A DNA stretch of 64,000 bases from Nipponacmea schrenckii (Eukaryota > Mollusca > Gastropoda > Lottiidae). Of this stretch, positions 1 through 13,811 are shown one piece after another (the stretch's first letter is position 1; every line of letters starts with the position of its first letter). A program made the translations under genes and the position numbers. The DNA is taken from contig CM060200.1 in NCBI GenBank assembly GCA_030562195.1, positions 31,473,023 to 31,537,022 of the forward strand, written 5' to 3'. The notes under the pieces were generated by a model. The model ran no database searches. It was given only the letters and a program-made list of their open reading frames with translations, and had not been told where the DNA came from.

Positions 1-3000
1 CGCTCATAGTAACAGTTTTTTTTATCACGTGCTATTTACAAAAAATTCTTATTACACGGTGGAATTCGCATAGTGGATAAGATTAGAAGAAAGGAATACG
101 GCATATAAGTATTTTATAAATAACAAAATACTTAATTCGAGTTACATGAGTTGCATGTGATATAGGTTCATGGAAAACGTCCGATATATGAACACACTCA
201 ATTAACATATTGAATAAAAACAAAAATGCTTCTTTGAAATGTTAGTTATACGTCTATGCGCGTATCTAACCTATACTTACTCCAACCATGTAAGTTCTAC
301 TAAGCTGTAACCTGTAAGAACTATCTATTTAACTCAATTCAGGTAAGTTATTTAGTTATGCAGATATGCTAGACTCCAAAGTGTAAGCTATACAAGAGCA
401 AGATTTACTTGACCTAAACCAATTACGACACATTCGACTCTTAAACTCGAGTAAAAGTTTCGTCGAATATCGTCGTTTTTTCTATGATTTCAACCTAGTA
501 TAGTGAAATCTTCCTGCAATATTTCAAAGTTCCCCAGGCAATGGACATTTATATAAAAAGGATATCTCTGAAGTTCAAACAGTGGTTGAAATGCCATGGA
601 AATAAATGGATGTATTAACAATTTATAAAACGTTTCATACATTGTCAAAGTTTCGTGAAAGTAATAGCTTAATGGGTTTCTGTCAGGATTTTTTATTCTT
701 CGATCATTCACTATAAATTACACTGGGATTTGTCAAAAAGTTTATTACTGCAAAAGTTTTTGAGTAAAAGGATTTAGCTCTCGGGAAAGGTATAATATAT
801 CGTAAACTGTTAAACTGATCGGCCTTAAAGTTACTTAAGACACCCGTATAAATTCCCTCACCGGCAACTATCAAAATGATAACAGTGTTATGTGACAGAA
901 ATATGAATTCCATTATGAACCTAATTATTATCAAATTAACACATAAACCAGGTTTTGTGTAAATAAAGTACCTATTTTTATCGTTTATCCAATATTACCA
1001 ATTTTGTACTCGACCAAGATCTTATCAAAATATATATATAAATGCGTAACATGTTTCGCCAAGTTAGCATAACAACTATTAAATTAGCCTCTACCATACC
1101 TTAAAGCTAAATCTGACGCGCCTTTACTAAATCAAGGGCAAGGGCAATAACTCAACCGATTATTACTAAATTCGATCTTTACCGAGATCTATAATGTCTA
1201 CAAGCCAAATTTGAGGACTTTAGCCGTAGTCAAGGGCAATCAAAGTATTCAAAATTTTTTGGTTGATCAAATATAGTTGATCCGAACAGCAAAAGTCTTA
1301 AGCTGCCGGTTGATCTATTGGAACGGAAATAACTTAAATACGGACGGCAACTTATATATCTCTAGATGTACTATATGACCCAACAATGGTTAATTATGAT
1401 GAGATTATTATGGTGAGATGTTTCAAACCTCCAGCTAATTTCATTACTTACAGTATAATGACTAGTTGTTTAATTACGACATCAAACCAAGTTTATCCAC
1501 CTTTGCTCAGGAATTCCTCATTACAAATACCTAATTAAAGATAAACCATCCTTTACGAAAATTTACAAAATTTTCTTAATGGAAACCTATATAAGAGAGA
1601 GAATATCCATAAAACTATTTTAGACCAAAGAGACCGTCGTTAAAGAATTGAATTTACCCCGAGCCGTAATGCCAAAAAAACATTTTCATACGTAGCTATG
1701 TTTTACTCAAATTTGGAGCAGCTTGTATAGCTACTTAACTTTTTTTTTTATAGAAAAGCTATAATTGATTGATTCCTTGGAGCTGAAGTTTTCTGGCGTA
1801 ATCACATTTACCTTTTCATAAGTTTTGATGTGACAGTGCCACCAAAAACACAACCTTAGTCGAATATTACCGGCATGATGGGTTGTTTCTATTATTGTGT
1901 GTATTCTATACTTGTTATTGAGAACAATGAAGGACCTGCTCCCCTTGTCATTGGATTATTATCATGTTTGAAAAGACGATACTGCATTTAGATTTCGTTA
2001 TGTATTCGTTGAGCTTAAAAATGCGGAAGGTGGGTTTTATACCAGAATCTATTTATTAGGCCTACAGATTATAACTCTCTATTAACTCTGTAAGCTTAGC
2101 TTTCTTATTAATATGACCCTACTAACTATTTACCATCGCCAATAAAGTGAGGACAATCAATTTATATTAATATGGTTATTAACAGAAAGGTAATATTTCT
2201 GTCGATTATGGTAGGCTTGGAGAAACAATTATCACAACATAGCTTATTCTGAATAGAAAATCCGATGAAGCCGAAGGCATCCATATTATTTTTAGTTATC
2301 AAGACTGCAAAACATTAACCTAAACATCAATACGAAAACAACACAATATCAAATATTCTATTTATACTTCTGGTAATTTTGCCACAATGTTTGTTTCACA
2401 ATGGTACAATGATAATTTAGCTACTCAACAATCTTTTACCCCAACTACTAGTAATCTAAAGATTTTGGCACCGCGCGAAGTATTTTCTCGACTTTCCAGT
2501 GGGTCAGTTTTAGTAAGGCTGAAGGATGATCATCACTTGAATGTGTAAGGGTTACCAAAAGTAATTAGAAAGATATGAATTTTCTGATTATGAACTAAAA
2601 GTCATCACTCAAGAAGTTATTTTTCTGTGTTCTACTCGAGTTTTCTAATTTCAACTAATATCTAGAGATTTGAATTAATGTCATTTCAGAAAAGATTGAT
2701 TTCAGTCTTATAAGTTTATGTGTTCCCATAAGTATAAACTAATCCTAAAAGTTTTAAATAAACGTATATCATTGAAAGCAGCGAAATACTCATCATATCC
2801 GCCTTACTTTACAGTTATATCTGTAGTGAAAATGTAAAAAGACAAGAGTTCTTTCGAATTAATAAATGGTAATAAAACGTTTATAATTAGATCAGATCAT
2901 CACTAAGAAGTAAAGTAGGTTTGTCGTAAAGTACGTTTAGCTGAAATTATCAATAGTACTGTGAAAAATCATTAAGCAAATGACTCGCATTTGAATCTAC

Positions 3001-3653
3001 TTTGAATCTTATTAAAATATAAATAACACGCAAATTTCATTTTAACGACCCCTCCGGTGACAATATTAATGTTAGTCAAACTGTAATATCCGGTCATACA
3101 GGGCTTAAATAACACTTGTAATATGGTAATGCAATTCTCTTCGAATAACTGTATACTTTGCTGTGTTTCAGAGTATGTATATTTTATACTGTTGAAAGAT
3201 CATAAACCAAGATAGCATCTATAGCAAACAACCAACAAATTATCATGGCTGCTTAATACTTTATAGTCTGCAGAATATAAGTGATCCTGGCCGATACATT
3301 GAATTGCCTAATTTAGTATTATTTGAAAGCCTTGCACGTAATCATTAGGTAAAATGAAAGATTGTGATTATCCTGTCAGTCGGTGTCTAGGCTATATATT
3401 TCTATTTGTACCATAGTATAAATTTAATAATAAGTAATAGATATTCAATGGCGATTCAGATTTGTATTCCAACACGTCTACTTTCGACAAGATAAGTATC
3501 AAAGGCAAGATTGGTACAACATCTTGTAAGCATTAGTAGGATTCAGAAAGTGAAATTTACTTTAAATCAAAACATAGCATCAGTGGATTTAGAAGCGATT
3601 GGAATTGGATGAAGCATGCTTAAAACTTGATAAAATCGATTAACATGTATTAG
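1..3653. other. AT-rich stretch without recognisable genes
   Basis: I see no open frame with a recognisable domain, no terminal repeat pair and no tandem array here. The short frames at 490-934 have ordinary random-looking composition and no splice context that I can defend. Confidence 0.5.
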
Positions 3654-4165
3654 AACATAGATTATTATTACAACATAGTTATAGTGCACCCTTTCACTAA
3701 CGTGTTCAGGGCACTTTACAATAAACTGATGAAAAATATATAACAATAATTACAGTCAAGTACAAAACAATTAAAGTTGATGATTTTAGAGGGTGCTTAT
3801 ATTAAGATAAATTAATGAAACTAGATATAATGAATTGAATAATAAAAATATAAAACTTAATGATTTAAAGCTTGATTTAAAAGATGAGTTTTGAGGTTTT
3901 TCTTAAAAGCAATAAAAGATGTACATGTACGAAGTATAAAAGGTAATTTATTCCATTAAACTAGTGGTAAAAAACTAAAAGATCTTTGTCCATATGAAAC
4001 AAGATTTACAGAAACTGGTTTTAAAAGTAATTTATCAGCTGATCTCAAGGTACAACTTGGAGTATAGATATCTATTAATTCAATTAAATAATGTATGAAG
4101 GAGCTAAGATATAGATGTGTGTACCCGATGTACAACTTTCTAAATATACAAAATATATTCAAATA
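3654..4165 (-). mobile_element. 5'-truncated CR1/L2-type non-LTR retrotransposon, 3' end
   Basis: On the minus strand, 4162-3870 encodes the typical C-terminus of a CR1/L2-group reverse transcriptase: a serine/leucine-rich stretch with a YTPSCTLRSADK-like core, then a WNKLP motif and an FKKNLKTHL motif near the end. One in-frame TAA (3956-3958) lies just before WNKLP. The 3' untranslated part (about 3720-3675) resembles the usual tail of this group, with GTGAAAGGGTGC followed by short ATT/ATA units at 3661-3674. Everything upstream of the C-terminal ~100 codons is missing, so this is a dead 5' truncation. The family pattern is from general knowledge; the clade (CR1, L2 or relative) is not resolved. 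Confidence 0.6.
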
Positions 4166-4760
4166 TTCAAAAGTTATTGAAATGGGACGATGACATTTAT
4201 ACTTGCAATGGTTAATGGAACGAAACTATTTGTTTGAAATTAATTGTTACAGCTCATGTGAAATGGTAAAAGTATAGGGAATTCTATTTCTTGCAGATTT
4301 CCATCTAAGGTTAAATTATAGTTTTATGAAATCAGTCATTGTTTAAGTCAGCATAGTTCGCTTACATATAAAGCAAACAGAAATGGCTATTAAAAGTATT
4401 ATTAAATTTCTATAAATGCTATCATATTTCACAGAGGGGATTAAAGAACAGGGCAACTTCATCTCTTGGTTCATAGTAACGGGGTCTATATTGGAAAATA
4501 TCTGCTAAAAAGTTGTTGACTTTCAGGCATGATATATGCCAAGTCCTCCGCGCCATTTAAAGACAAAACTATCGAACGAGTTTTTAAGTACAAACAGTTT
4601 GACATGAATGGCCATTAATTTCAATTTATAAAGATAGTCCTTCCTGAATATGTTAGCCTCATACACTATAGCACTAAACACTTTGTATACGGTTACAATA
4701 CTTGCTATTTGAATATCTATACTTGTTATCAATGAAATGATAAAGAGAATTGTATCGTTT
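4166..4760. other. gene-free AT-rich stretch
   Basis: Nothing beyond AT-rich unique-looking sequence is visible. It ends where the motif TATACGCCCAC introduces the tandem repeat to the right. Confidence 0.4.
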
Positions 4761-5575
4761 TTATACGCCCACATTATAATGTTGTCGTATATTGTCGTCA
4801 ACCCTGTCCGTCCGTCCGTCCGCCCGTCCGTCCACAATTGCTTGTGAACGCAATAGAGACTACAGTTATCATCGAATTTGAATGAAGCTTGCTGTGGTCA
4901 TTTATATTGATGAGATCTCGGACAAGTTCGAAATTGGCGATTTTTCGATTGACGGTTTTGGAGTTATTGCACTTGACCTAGCCAAAACGCGTCAAAATTG
5001 GCTTGTGAACGCGATAGAGATCACAATTTCCATTGGATTTGAATGAAATTTGGTGTTGTCATTTATATTGATGAGATCTTGGACAAGTTTGATAGTGATG
5101 ATTTTTAGGTGAACTTTTCTTGAGTTATTGCCCTAGACTTTGATGAAACGCGTCGAAATAAACTTGTGAACACGAAAGAGACAACAGTTTTCATCTGATT
5201 CGAATGAAATTTGGTGTGATCATTGAAGTTGAGATCTTGGTCAAGTTCGAAATTGACGATTTTTCGATAAACTGTTTTTTGAGTTATTGCACTTGACTTA
5301 GTCAAAACGCGGCTAAATTGGCTTGTGATTGCGATAGACAATAGAGTTTTCATCTGATTTGAATGAAAATTGATGAGATCATTTTTATTGATGAGATCTA
5401 AAACAAGTTCAATATTGACTATTTTTCGATGAACTAGATTTGAGTTATTTCCCTTGACTTAGTCCAAACATGTGAAAATTATCTAGTAAATACAGTAGAG
5501 ACTAGGTTTCATCTGATTTGAATCAAATTTGGTGTGAACATTTATATTGATGAGAACTTGGATTAGAGTTTCTGC
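4761..5575 (+). repeat. dispersed element with five ~160-bp tandem units
   Basis: The element opens with TATACGCCCAC at about 4763, passes through a CCGT microsatellite (4806-4833), then shows five diverged units starting at about 4841, 5002, 5163, 5322 and 5483 (steps 161, 161, 159, 161). Each unit carries a CTTGTGAACGCGATAGAGA-like start, a TTGAATGAAATTTGG core, GATGAGATCTTGGACAAGTT and a GAGTTATTGC..TTGACTTAGTC end. A second fragment with the same TATACGCCCAC start lies at 6444-6530. I believe this type is common in mollusc genomes. Short frames across it (for example 5105-5353) are translations of the repeat, not genes. Confidence 0.7.
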
Positions 5576-8500
5576 CTGTGTTCAAACAAAAAATATATTT
5601 TAAAGTAGGCGTATCTTGCTAGGCAACCGCTTGTCCAATTACAGAGGATATTATGACTTTTACGATCCACATCACCATTGTAAAGCTCGTTTATGTTGAA
5701 AACATAATTCAAGGAAACTGACTAATCCATCTCTCTTTGTGTTGCTCTAGTACTGCACAATTTTGAAATATGACACTGAATAATTGTATTGTCAGTGATA
5801 TTGCAATGCCAAACAACAAACTACATTTGTATTGTACACTAATAATATTGAAAATTTTGTAGTTTAACCTTAGCTTGTACCATTAGGTTTCAGTATTTTG
5901 TTCCAAGACGTTATGTTTTTCCATTGACAATGATTATCAATAAATGAAACAATTATGTTACAAGAAATAACAAATTTGCTTTGCTGCAGGCTTGGAATAC
6001 ACTTATAAACGAAAACATTGTCTATCGTGCAGAACAACCGGCTTACTTTACTTGATTCTCCAGTACATTTTTCTCTCATTTATCAGGGTTTATATTTTTA
6101 TATTGTTTAAACCCCATAACTGCTATTGTAAGCATTAAAAAAGTTAAGAAATATACAAAAGAATCTTCAGTACACTATCATTCCCCTTTAACTAGCTTAA
6201 ATGTTTCAAATCAGGGATCAGAATTGACAAGGAGATCATTTTAAGAGGATTTGGAGTGTACAAGTGGTTGATTCTTGCTAATAGCTCAGTTAAAACCGCT
6301 TCACATTACAATAATGGTGAAATCAATTGGATGTCACATAAAAATGAAAAAGTATAATAAGTGATTTGTAGGGATCAAGTCTAAGCTTTTGTGTAACATA
6401 TAAAAAGAACTTTTTTTTCTCGATACTTTGAACTTTTGAACATTTTATACGCCCACGTCCAGACAATTTTTATAGACACATAAGGGGTTACAATTTATAT
6501 CCGATCTTTATGAAACTACGTATACTAAGACACAAAAAATAGACGCAGGTAAAGAAGCACTAGATATATGGATACTATTTAGTAATTCTTAACTCAACGT
6601 TTCATATGCTCATACAGAAAGCGTTATCAGGAGAATTGATTTGTTTTTCTATTTCTACCATTCCTACTAGTTAACCAACCAACTATGTTATCATCCCGCT
6701 AAAATTTGACGTTAACCTGTCATTTAACTCCACCCTTCCACAGATACGTGTGAACAGGATACTAGTAGTGTATAATAGATGTCCAAGAATTTCCATAATG
6801 ATGCGAGATAAGAAATATGCTGATAATTTCTGTGCATAAAAAAAAAAAAACACGAACGCTTCTAAATTACTTCATACCTATATTAATGCTGAAATTATAG
6901 CTTTTTTGGCAAGAACTACCCAGTGACATACCTTGTCTAAATTATATACATAGGGATTTTTTTCCCACCAGACGAGGACGCCTATGGTTTTGCAGGTTTT
7001 TTGATTTTCTTTGAAGAGTGTATGCGCAGTAAACAGATATTAAACTGTGACGACATCTGACCATACCTCTTTCTCTCTTTCTTAACGATACTAAAACTTA
7101 AGGTGTCGATATTCCTTGTGACTAATTTTCATTATTAACGAGCACAGATTTGTAGGCGTTATGATTAAAGTAGCTGAAATGAAATTGTCTCGTATGATGT
7201 CAATAGATCAGTCAAGTGGGTTTGTCTTCAGTGATATTGTTGTTGAGTTCAGAAAGAGATTTAATAACAAGATTTGATTTTGTCGAAGTGAATAAGTAAT
7301 TATTGGAACGTGCTGAATTTAAAGACTTATTTTGGAAGTAAGTATTCAGTAGTTTCGCTAAAAGCAAATCTTCATCGCTTTTATCTCATCGTGTTCTTTT
7401 TTAGATGTTTTACTGAAAACTGTAATGCGGAAATGTAAACAATTGTTTGCACGAAGTTTAAGAAACTAACATAGATTTGAGATATATTTGTGCTCTACTC
7501 ATAAGTAATAACCATTATAATGAATAAAAGATAATGAGTTAGAAGGCACCCACATTAGGCCTACTTTTGTTCACCGAATTGTGATTTCATGGTTTTTCCC
7601 TTTTTTAGAAAAAAATAATTATTTTCGAATTGCATGGCATATTTATATGGATAGCCTTTGACAAGCTCATAGACAGAAGCAACAACACTTACCGCATCTC
7701 ATAAAGACTAGCATACATCCATGTACGAGTAAATACGCCAATTGAATACCCTCTTAGGAAATCAGGGATACATTACCTTAACACATAAAATCTGTAAAAT
7801 CGAGTTCAAGAACCAGTGTTAGAAGATAGTAATGTATACGACAAGGCTTTTAACCTTTTACAAGTCAGAAGTTCTGTGGTCAAAAAGGTTAGCGTGAGTT
7901 AGTCAAGAGAATAAATTGTAGAACTGAATATGGAACTGACAATCACACGTAATTCCCGAAGGATAAGATTGGGAATTAAATACAATTACTGCTATAGATG
8001 TGTCGCCTTTTTATCGGTGTCAAACTCACCGAGCGATGGTGAAGTGTGTAAATAAAATATCAAGGTTTAATTGGACATTGCATATCAATAATTCACCAAT
8101 GTGTGGTTGGTGTCAGGGATTTAAAGTTATGAGTGCTTGAATGCTGAAAACAAAGTTAGTTTCAACTCGTTCTTGTAAAACTTGATGAATTTAGATACTC
8201 AATCTGGATGTGCTTTCTTATTTAACTCTATTTACCAAACTGATTATCTCATGTCCTTCTGCAATCTCTTGAAATGTTATTGTTGTTAATGTTGAAAAAT
8301 ATAAAGGAAAAAACTGTGGTTAATAGTATTGTATTTTTCTGTGGGAATTTTTGGAGTGTTAGCTTATCAGAGTAGTAGCAACAACTTCAAAGCATGGATA
8401 TCTTCTGCTTAATCTAAAAAATGTTTATTTTAGACAGTTGCTATTTCAATTAGAAATAGTAAAAGATTAATACTACCGAAAGATAATGGGACTAATATTA

Positions 8501-8612
8501 ACTGACTCTGGTTGCTTCAAACGAAACATATTCATTGACTTACAAAAAAGCCTTTGGCCATTGTAGCTAATCGAAAAAAATAGCACCAAATATATTTTTT
8601 CTTTTATTTCAG
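5576..8612. other. gene-free stretch with one short repeat fragment
   Basis: A second truncated copy of the TATACGCCCAC repeat start is at 6444-6530, in the same orientation as the array at 4.8 kb. The rest is AT-rich with no domain I can recognise. It runs up to a pyrimidine-rich splice-acceptor-like sequence at 8591-8612. Confidence 0.4.
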
Positions 8613-8895
8613 AGTTGTAGAATCCTAGCTTAATACCGTGTAATGCCTTGATCCGGAAGTTAAGTCAGTGATATAAATTTGATGTAAGGAGATTACCTTA
8701 AATCAACAGAACCAGGAATTCCGCAAAAGATAATGACCATGTCGATTGATAACATAACATTGTACAATATGAGTGCTGACCAGTGGAATATTACTGGTTA
8801 TTCCAGTCCAGAGTTCATTCATCCATTCAGTTATCTTCATATTAAGATTATATTTATCATTCTTTATGGTATAGTGTTTACTGGTTGTTTCATAG
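8613..8895 (+). CDS. probable 5' coding exon of a rhodopsin-type GPCR
   Basis: The coding part is 8733-8895 (54 codons plus one base); an exon start at 8613 is suggested by a T-rich tract ending in TTTCAG at 8607-8612. The peptide begins MTMSIDNITLYNMS and has three N-glycosylation sequons (N-I-T, N-M-S, N-I-T) in its first 25 residues. A hydrophobic helix, IKIIFIILYGIVFTGCFIG, follows. That is the usual order for a class A GPCR: a glycosylated extracellular N-terminus, then TM1 ending just before the conserved G-N pair. The reading frame runs directly into G|GTAAGT at 8895-8900, a strong donor in phase 1. I found no TM2-TM7 exons in the window, so ligand class is unknown. A small single-pass secreted or membrane protein is the alternative. 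The ATG at 8733 is the first in frame. Confidence 0.5.
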
Positions 8896-11547
8896 GTAAG
8901 TTTTCCTTATTATAGACCATTTATATAATCTTTCTGACATCAACAATACCTACGGCAAATGTGTATGTGAAATCAAAAAATATTGTTGAGAGCCCTCTAT
9001 GGATTTATATCTATATGTATATATTTCAAATGCTTTAAATCAATGTTTTTTCATAATGATATGCTTAAGGCAATTACGACAATTATTTAGAATATGTTAG
9101 GGTGATAGTGGTCAGTGGTCTTTTTTTCATCGTGAAGTTTTTTTCCTGAAGGTAAGCTCACGATGGAGGTTACATTGGGCACAAATTGTACTATATTTGG
9201 AAAAGAAGTTGTAGATCTAACTGGATGAAAACCTGTTGGATTAATAACCTACTAATCTAACGCAATTTAATGCGATATGATTATATGTGATAGATTTAGC
9301 TCTTTTGCCCTACTGAAACTCAGAAGAAAATAACTATAATACAGGACCTTATTCTGGCTATGAACAAAATCAGTTCAATATGGCCTCATTATATACTACA
9401 TATAGTATACGTATACGCTACGCGTATTGCAACATTGAAATCAGTTTGTTTACTTGCAAATAAAAACCACTGGAAACACGAGAAATGAAAAATATAGAAA
9501 AAGTATGAGTGTAATAAGATATAAGTTGGTAATGAGCTAATTTCAAAATATCATGTGGAAATGTCGAACACTCGGATGTCAGAATCGCAGGTGTCCTTCC
9601 CTTTCATGATGTATTGATGTTATTAAGTTATCAGAAGCTCAGTATAACTTTTCTTGATATTGATACAGTATCAGGGGATCTAGTGCAGCTGATGATCTAT
9701 TATTGTCTCAAAATATTCAAAGAAATAAGAATTCTAACTAAATATCAAGTTTGAATATGGAAATGTATATTGTAAGAAACGTTTATAGAAGTATTATAGA
9801 TCTTTACTGAAGAATAAACAATAATGAATGGAAGTAGAGCTACTGGATATCCCTAGCCACTGGCAGTCCTGTAGCTACTGGGGACATTCGAACAATTGCA
9901 TTGCCCCCGGCCGGTTCTGGGCACTGGGTTTGTCAGATTGGTATTTTTAGTTTGACTAACAGAATCAGGACAATCATAGTTACAATAGATGGCACATACG
10001 TGTATTAAAATTGATCTGGTTGTATCTGGTTGATCATTAGAGTAGGAAAACATATTTACTCTTTTCAAATCAGCTGATGATACGTCCACAACTATAAATT
10101 ATTTTGGTGACTGGAATTGTTTTGCGAGAGATTCTCATTGTTGTGTGTATTTTACAATATTTGTCATTTGACAAGCATCTGTAGCCTAAATTCACCCTCG
10201 GTATCAATTCATTCAACACAAGTAACTTGAATTATTTTATGAACTGCAAATAATATCCTTGGGCCCTATTTTTGTCATTATAAAAAGGAATATGATATAT
10301 TTCAATAAAAAGTTAAGTCTGTAAGACAGGAAATAATATATATCTCAATTATCTATTATAAAAAATCTTTCTATTTCAACAACTGGTGCACGGATTTCAA
10401 CAACGTTCATGAAGTAACTTAAAAAAACAAAGTGCCTTCTTCCGGTGTCATCCTACGTTTAATCTATCAAAGAGTTGAGTGGTCTCTATTTCCTTATAAA
10501 ATTAGAATAATTATGATAAGTATCGGAAGACTTATCTTTTAACAAGCACCAACAAAACGATTAAGAAAATTGCCTTCTCGTGAGTAAAAACAGTTACCGT
10601 TCTTGCACTTGATGAATATTTGACTTTATTTTCTCTATAACATATTACTAAGTCTGACATTACTTTCATTCACATATATTTATAGCAATAACTAAGCGAT
10701 TTTGATATAAATAACCAAATAATAATCAACAACTTCTTGCTCATAGCTTTGGTGATCTTGCAGCCATTATTTTCCATATATGATTAGCATCTGAACAGTG
10801 TCTCTTTCCCCGAACTCAGGCCAACATCACTTTTCTCCTCTTCCCTTTTATGAACTAAATTGACATAATTATTATTATAGAAATTTTACTAAATAATGTT
10901 TTGTAATTCTATATTGGATATATATATTTTTTGGTAACGGATTTATATAAGCTTCGGCTTGTTTCTGAAACCATATATGTAACGTATGTAATGTATTATA
11001 TAATACTTGAATAAAATATTGTTTAAATCATATATGAAATGCTTTTAAGACCATATCTACATAAGTCTCAATTGGCAACATTTCATGCTTATTTAGCCAA
11101 TCAATAGATGAATACCATATAATATCTATGTCTGGTTATGTTTAAGTAAAACTGACCGACAAAAAATCGACAATTCATACCACAATGAATTGCTTACCAG
11201 GATGTTAAATTAAGTTTTGATCTGCACGTGACCGACCAGTACATGGTGTATGAGTTGTTCCTTTCACCTAACGACCTGTGTCGCTGCCAAATAATGATCG
11301 AACTGGGGACAAGAAAACGTGGCTTTAATTGATAATGTATTAATTACGTTCAAAACAATACGTTTCGCTCTCAAAGAAGGGGAGGAAGTGCTCATTGGTT
11401 GAATGATGCTTTTTCCCGATTTCAATGGTCACACATGTGGATAGACATAAATACAAGATTAGGAATGAGTGGGATTCTATTTTGGATTCTTACTCAATAA
11501 TGACGATATAAAAGTAATTATGTTGTAATGCTGAACGATAAAGAAAA
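8896..11547. other. gene-free stretch, possibly first intron of the GPCR
   Basis: No coding domain is visible. At 10930-11035 there is a sequence with AAGCTTCGGCTTGTTTCTGA followed by AATAAAATATTG that resembles one at 16215-16345 (see that entry). If the exon at 8.6-8.9 kb is real, this stretch is intronic. Confidence 0.4.
10930..11035 (+). repeat. short dispersed repeat, possible retroelement 3' end
   Basis: It contains ATAAGCTTCGGCTTGTTTCTG and then an AATAAAATATTG signal. The segment at 16215-16345 has AATAAGCTTAGCTTGTTTTC and AATAAAGTATTG in the same order and spacing. This looks like the same non-coding 3' end of a retroelement in two diverged copies. No coding part is attached to either. 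Confidence 0.35.
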
Positions 11548-12667
11548 CTAGAACTGATCTTGATCAGTGCTGTGATTTCACAATTGAAACGAACAATTCG
11601 TCCTTGATATCGTTTCATGATGCTGTCTTGAATAGATATGTAAATATGATTATTTATTTGACGAGTATTTAATGTATACGTAGATAATATCGGCAAGTTT
11701 AAGTTACTTGACAAGCATTAAGTGATGTACAACTGCATAAGACGCCAGATTATAATCCTCACAGTCTTAGACTTTGGCGTCAAAGCTAAATTTTAATTTA
11801 AGATGGCGACTTCCGATTTGATGATATCGACAAAATTTTTTCGCCATACTCGCCCGATTTTTAATATGAACATATACTTTGAATTTCAAAACGATCGGAT
11901 CAATAGTTTTCAAGATAAAAAAATTAGGCCTTAATCTGCGGCCATCTTGGAAATAAAATATATTGAAAATCTACTTGCACAGACTTTTCCGCATTGTTTT
12001 CTAGATTGATAATCCGAAAAAATATTCAAAATCGGTCCATATTCCTCAGAGCCCGAGGCTTTTGAATGGCGTCAAGGCTAAATTTCGATTCAACATGGCG
12101 GCTTCCGGTTGAATGATATCGGCAAAATCTTTTCGCCAATTTCCCCAGATTTTTTATATGAATCTATACTGTAAATTTCAAAACGATCGGATCAATAGTT
12201 TTCGAGATGAAAAAATTAGGCCTTAATCGGCGGCCATCTTGAAAATCAAAAAATTGAAAATCTGTTCCCAAGGAATTTTCCGCATTGCCTTCTAGATTGA
12301 TAATCAGAAAAAAATTTCAAAATCGGTCCATAATCCTCGGAGCCTTAGGCTTTTGAATGAAGTCAAGGCTAAATTTCAATTCAAGATGGCGGCTTCCGGT
12401 TAAATGATATCGACAAAATTTTTTCGCCATTTTCCCCCGACTTTTAATAAGAATCTATACTGTAAATTTCAAAACGATCGGATTTATAGTTTTCGAGATA
12501 CAAAAAATGGGCCTAAATTTCAATTCAAAATGGCGGCGCTTGCGTTGACACCTGAGCCTTCAAATAGCATTCATTTATTAATACATGTTTATAAGATTCT
12601 ACACAAAAAATTTAAATCAATCCCATGCAGCAGTTTCGGAGATATAAGCTTTGGAAAATACGGAAGA
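11548..12667 (-). mobile_element. Helitron-like non-autonomous element, copy 1 of 3
   Basis: Read on the minus strand, the element ends with a short perfect hairpin (ACTGATC-AA-GATCAGT) followed by T-CTAG and a flanking T. That is the arrangement known for Helitron 3' ends (hairpin, then CTRR, then host T). The 5' end on the minus strand would be TCTTCCGTATTTTCC at 12667. The length is exactly 1120 bp, as in copies 2 and 3. The interior holds about 3.5 diverged sub-repeats of ~292 bp, with starts near 11773, 12065, 12356 and 12511, marked by GGCGTCAAGGCTAAATTT, ATGGCGGCTTCCGGTT and AAAACGATCGGAT. There is no Rep or helicase gene. The frame at 12404-12805 is a translation of the repeat and not a gene. 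Confidence 0.6.
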
Positions 12668-12680
12668 ATAATAATAATAA

Positions 12681-13800
12681 CTAGAACTGATCTTGATCAG
12701 TGCTGTGATTTCACAATTGAAACGAACAATTCGTCCTTAATATCGTTTCATGATGCTGTCTTGAATAGATATGTAAATATGATTATTTATTTGACGAGTA
12801 TTTAATGTATACGTAGATAATATCGGCAAGTTTAAGTTACTTGACAAGCATTAAGTGATGTACAACTGCATAAGACGCCAGATTATAATCCTCACAGTCT
12901 TAGACTTTGGCGTCAAAGCTAAATTTTAATTTAAGATGGCGACTTCCGATTTGATGATATCGACAAAATATTTTCGCCATACTCGCCCGATTTTTAATAT
13001 GAACATATACTTTGAATTTCAAAACGATCGGATCAATAGTTTTCAAGATAAAAAAATTAGGCCTTAATCTGCGGCCATCTTGGAAATAAAATATATTGAA
13101 AATCTACTTGCACAGACTTTTCCGCATTGTTTTCTAGATTGATAATCCGAAAAAATATTCAAAATCGGTCCATATTCCTCAGAGCCCGAGGCTTTTGAAT
13201 GGCGTCAAGGCTAAATTTCGATTCAACATGGCGGCTTCCGGTTGAATGATATCGGCAAAATCTTTTCGCCAATTTCCCCAGATTTTTTATATGAATCTAT
13301 ACTGTAAATTTCAAAACGATCGGATCAATAGTTTTCGAGATGAAAAAATTAGGCCTTAATCGGCGGCCATCTTGAAAATCAAAAAATTGAAAATCTGTTC
13401 CCAAGGAATTTTCCGCATTGCCTTCTAGATTGATAATCAGAAAAAAATTTCAAAATCGGTCCATAATCCTCGGAGCCTTAGGCTTTTGAATGAAGTCAAG
13501 GCTAAATTTCAATTCAAGATGGCGGCTTCCGGTTAAATGATATCGACAAAATTTTTTCGCCATTTTCCCCCGACTTTTAATAAGAATCTATACTGTAAAT
13601 TTCAAAACGATCGGATTTATAGTTTTCGAGATACAAAAAATGGGCCTAAATTTCAATTCAAAATGGCGGCGCTTCCGTTGACACCTGAGCCTTCAAATAG
13701 CATTCATTTATTAATACATGTTTATAAGATTCTACACAAAAAATTTAAATCAATCCCATGCAGCAGTTTCGGAGATATAAGCTTTGGAAAATACGGAAGA
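12681..13800 (-). mobile_element. Helitron-like non-autonomous element, copy 2 of 3
   Basis: This copy is 1120 bp, in the same orientation as copy 1 and separated from it by 13 bp of ATAAT repeat. I see only a few substitutions relative to copy 1, for example TTGATATCG to TTAATATCG near the start and GCTTGCG to GCTTCCG near the end. The same hairpin plus CTAG is at 12681. The near identity means the duplication is recent. Confidence 0.6.
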
Positions 13801-13811
13801 ATAATAATAAT

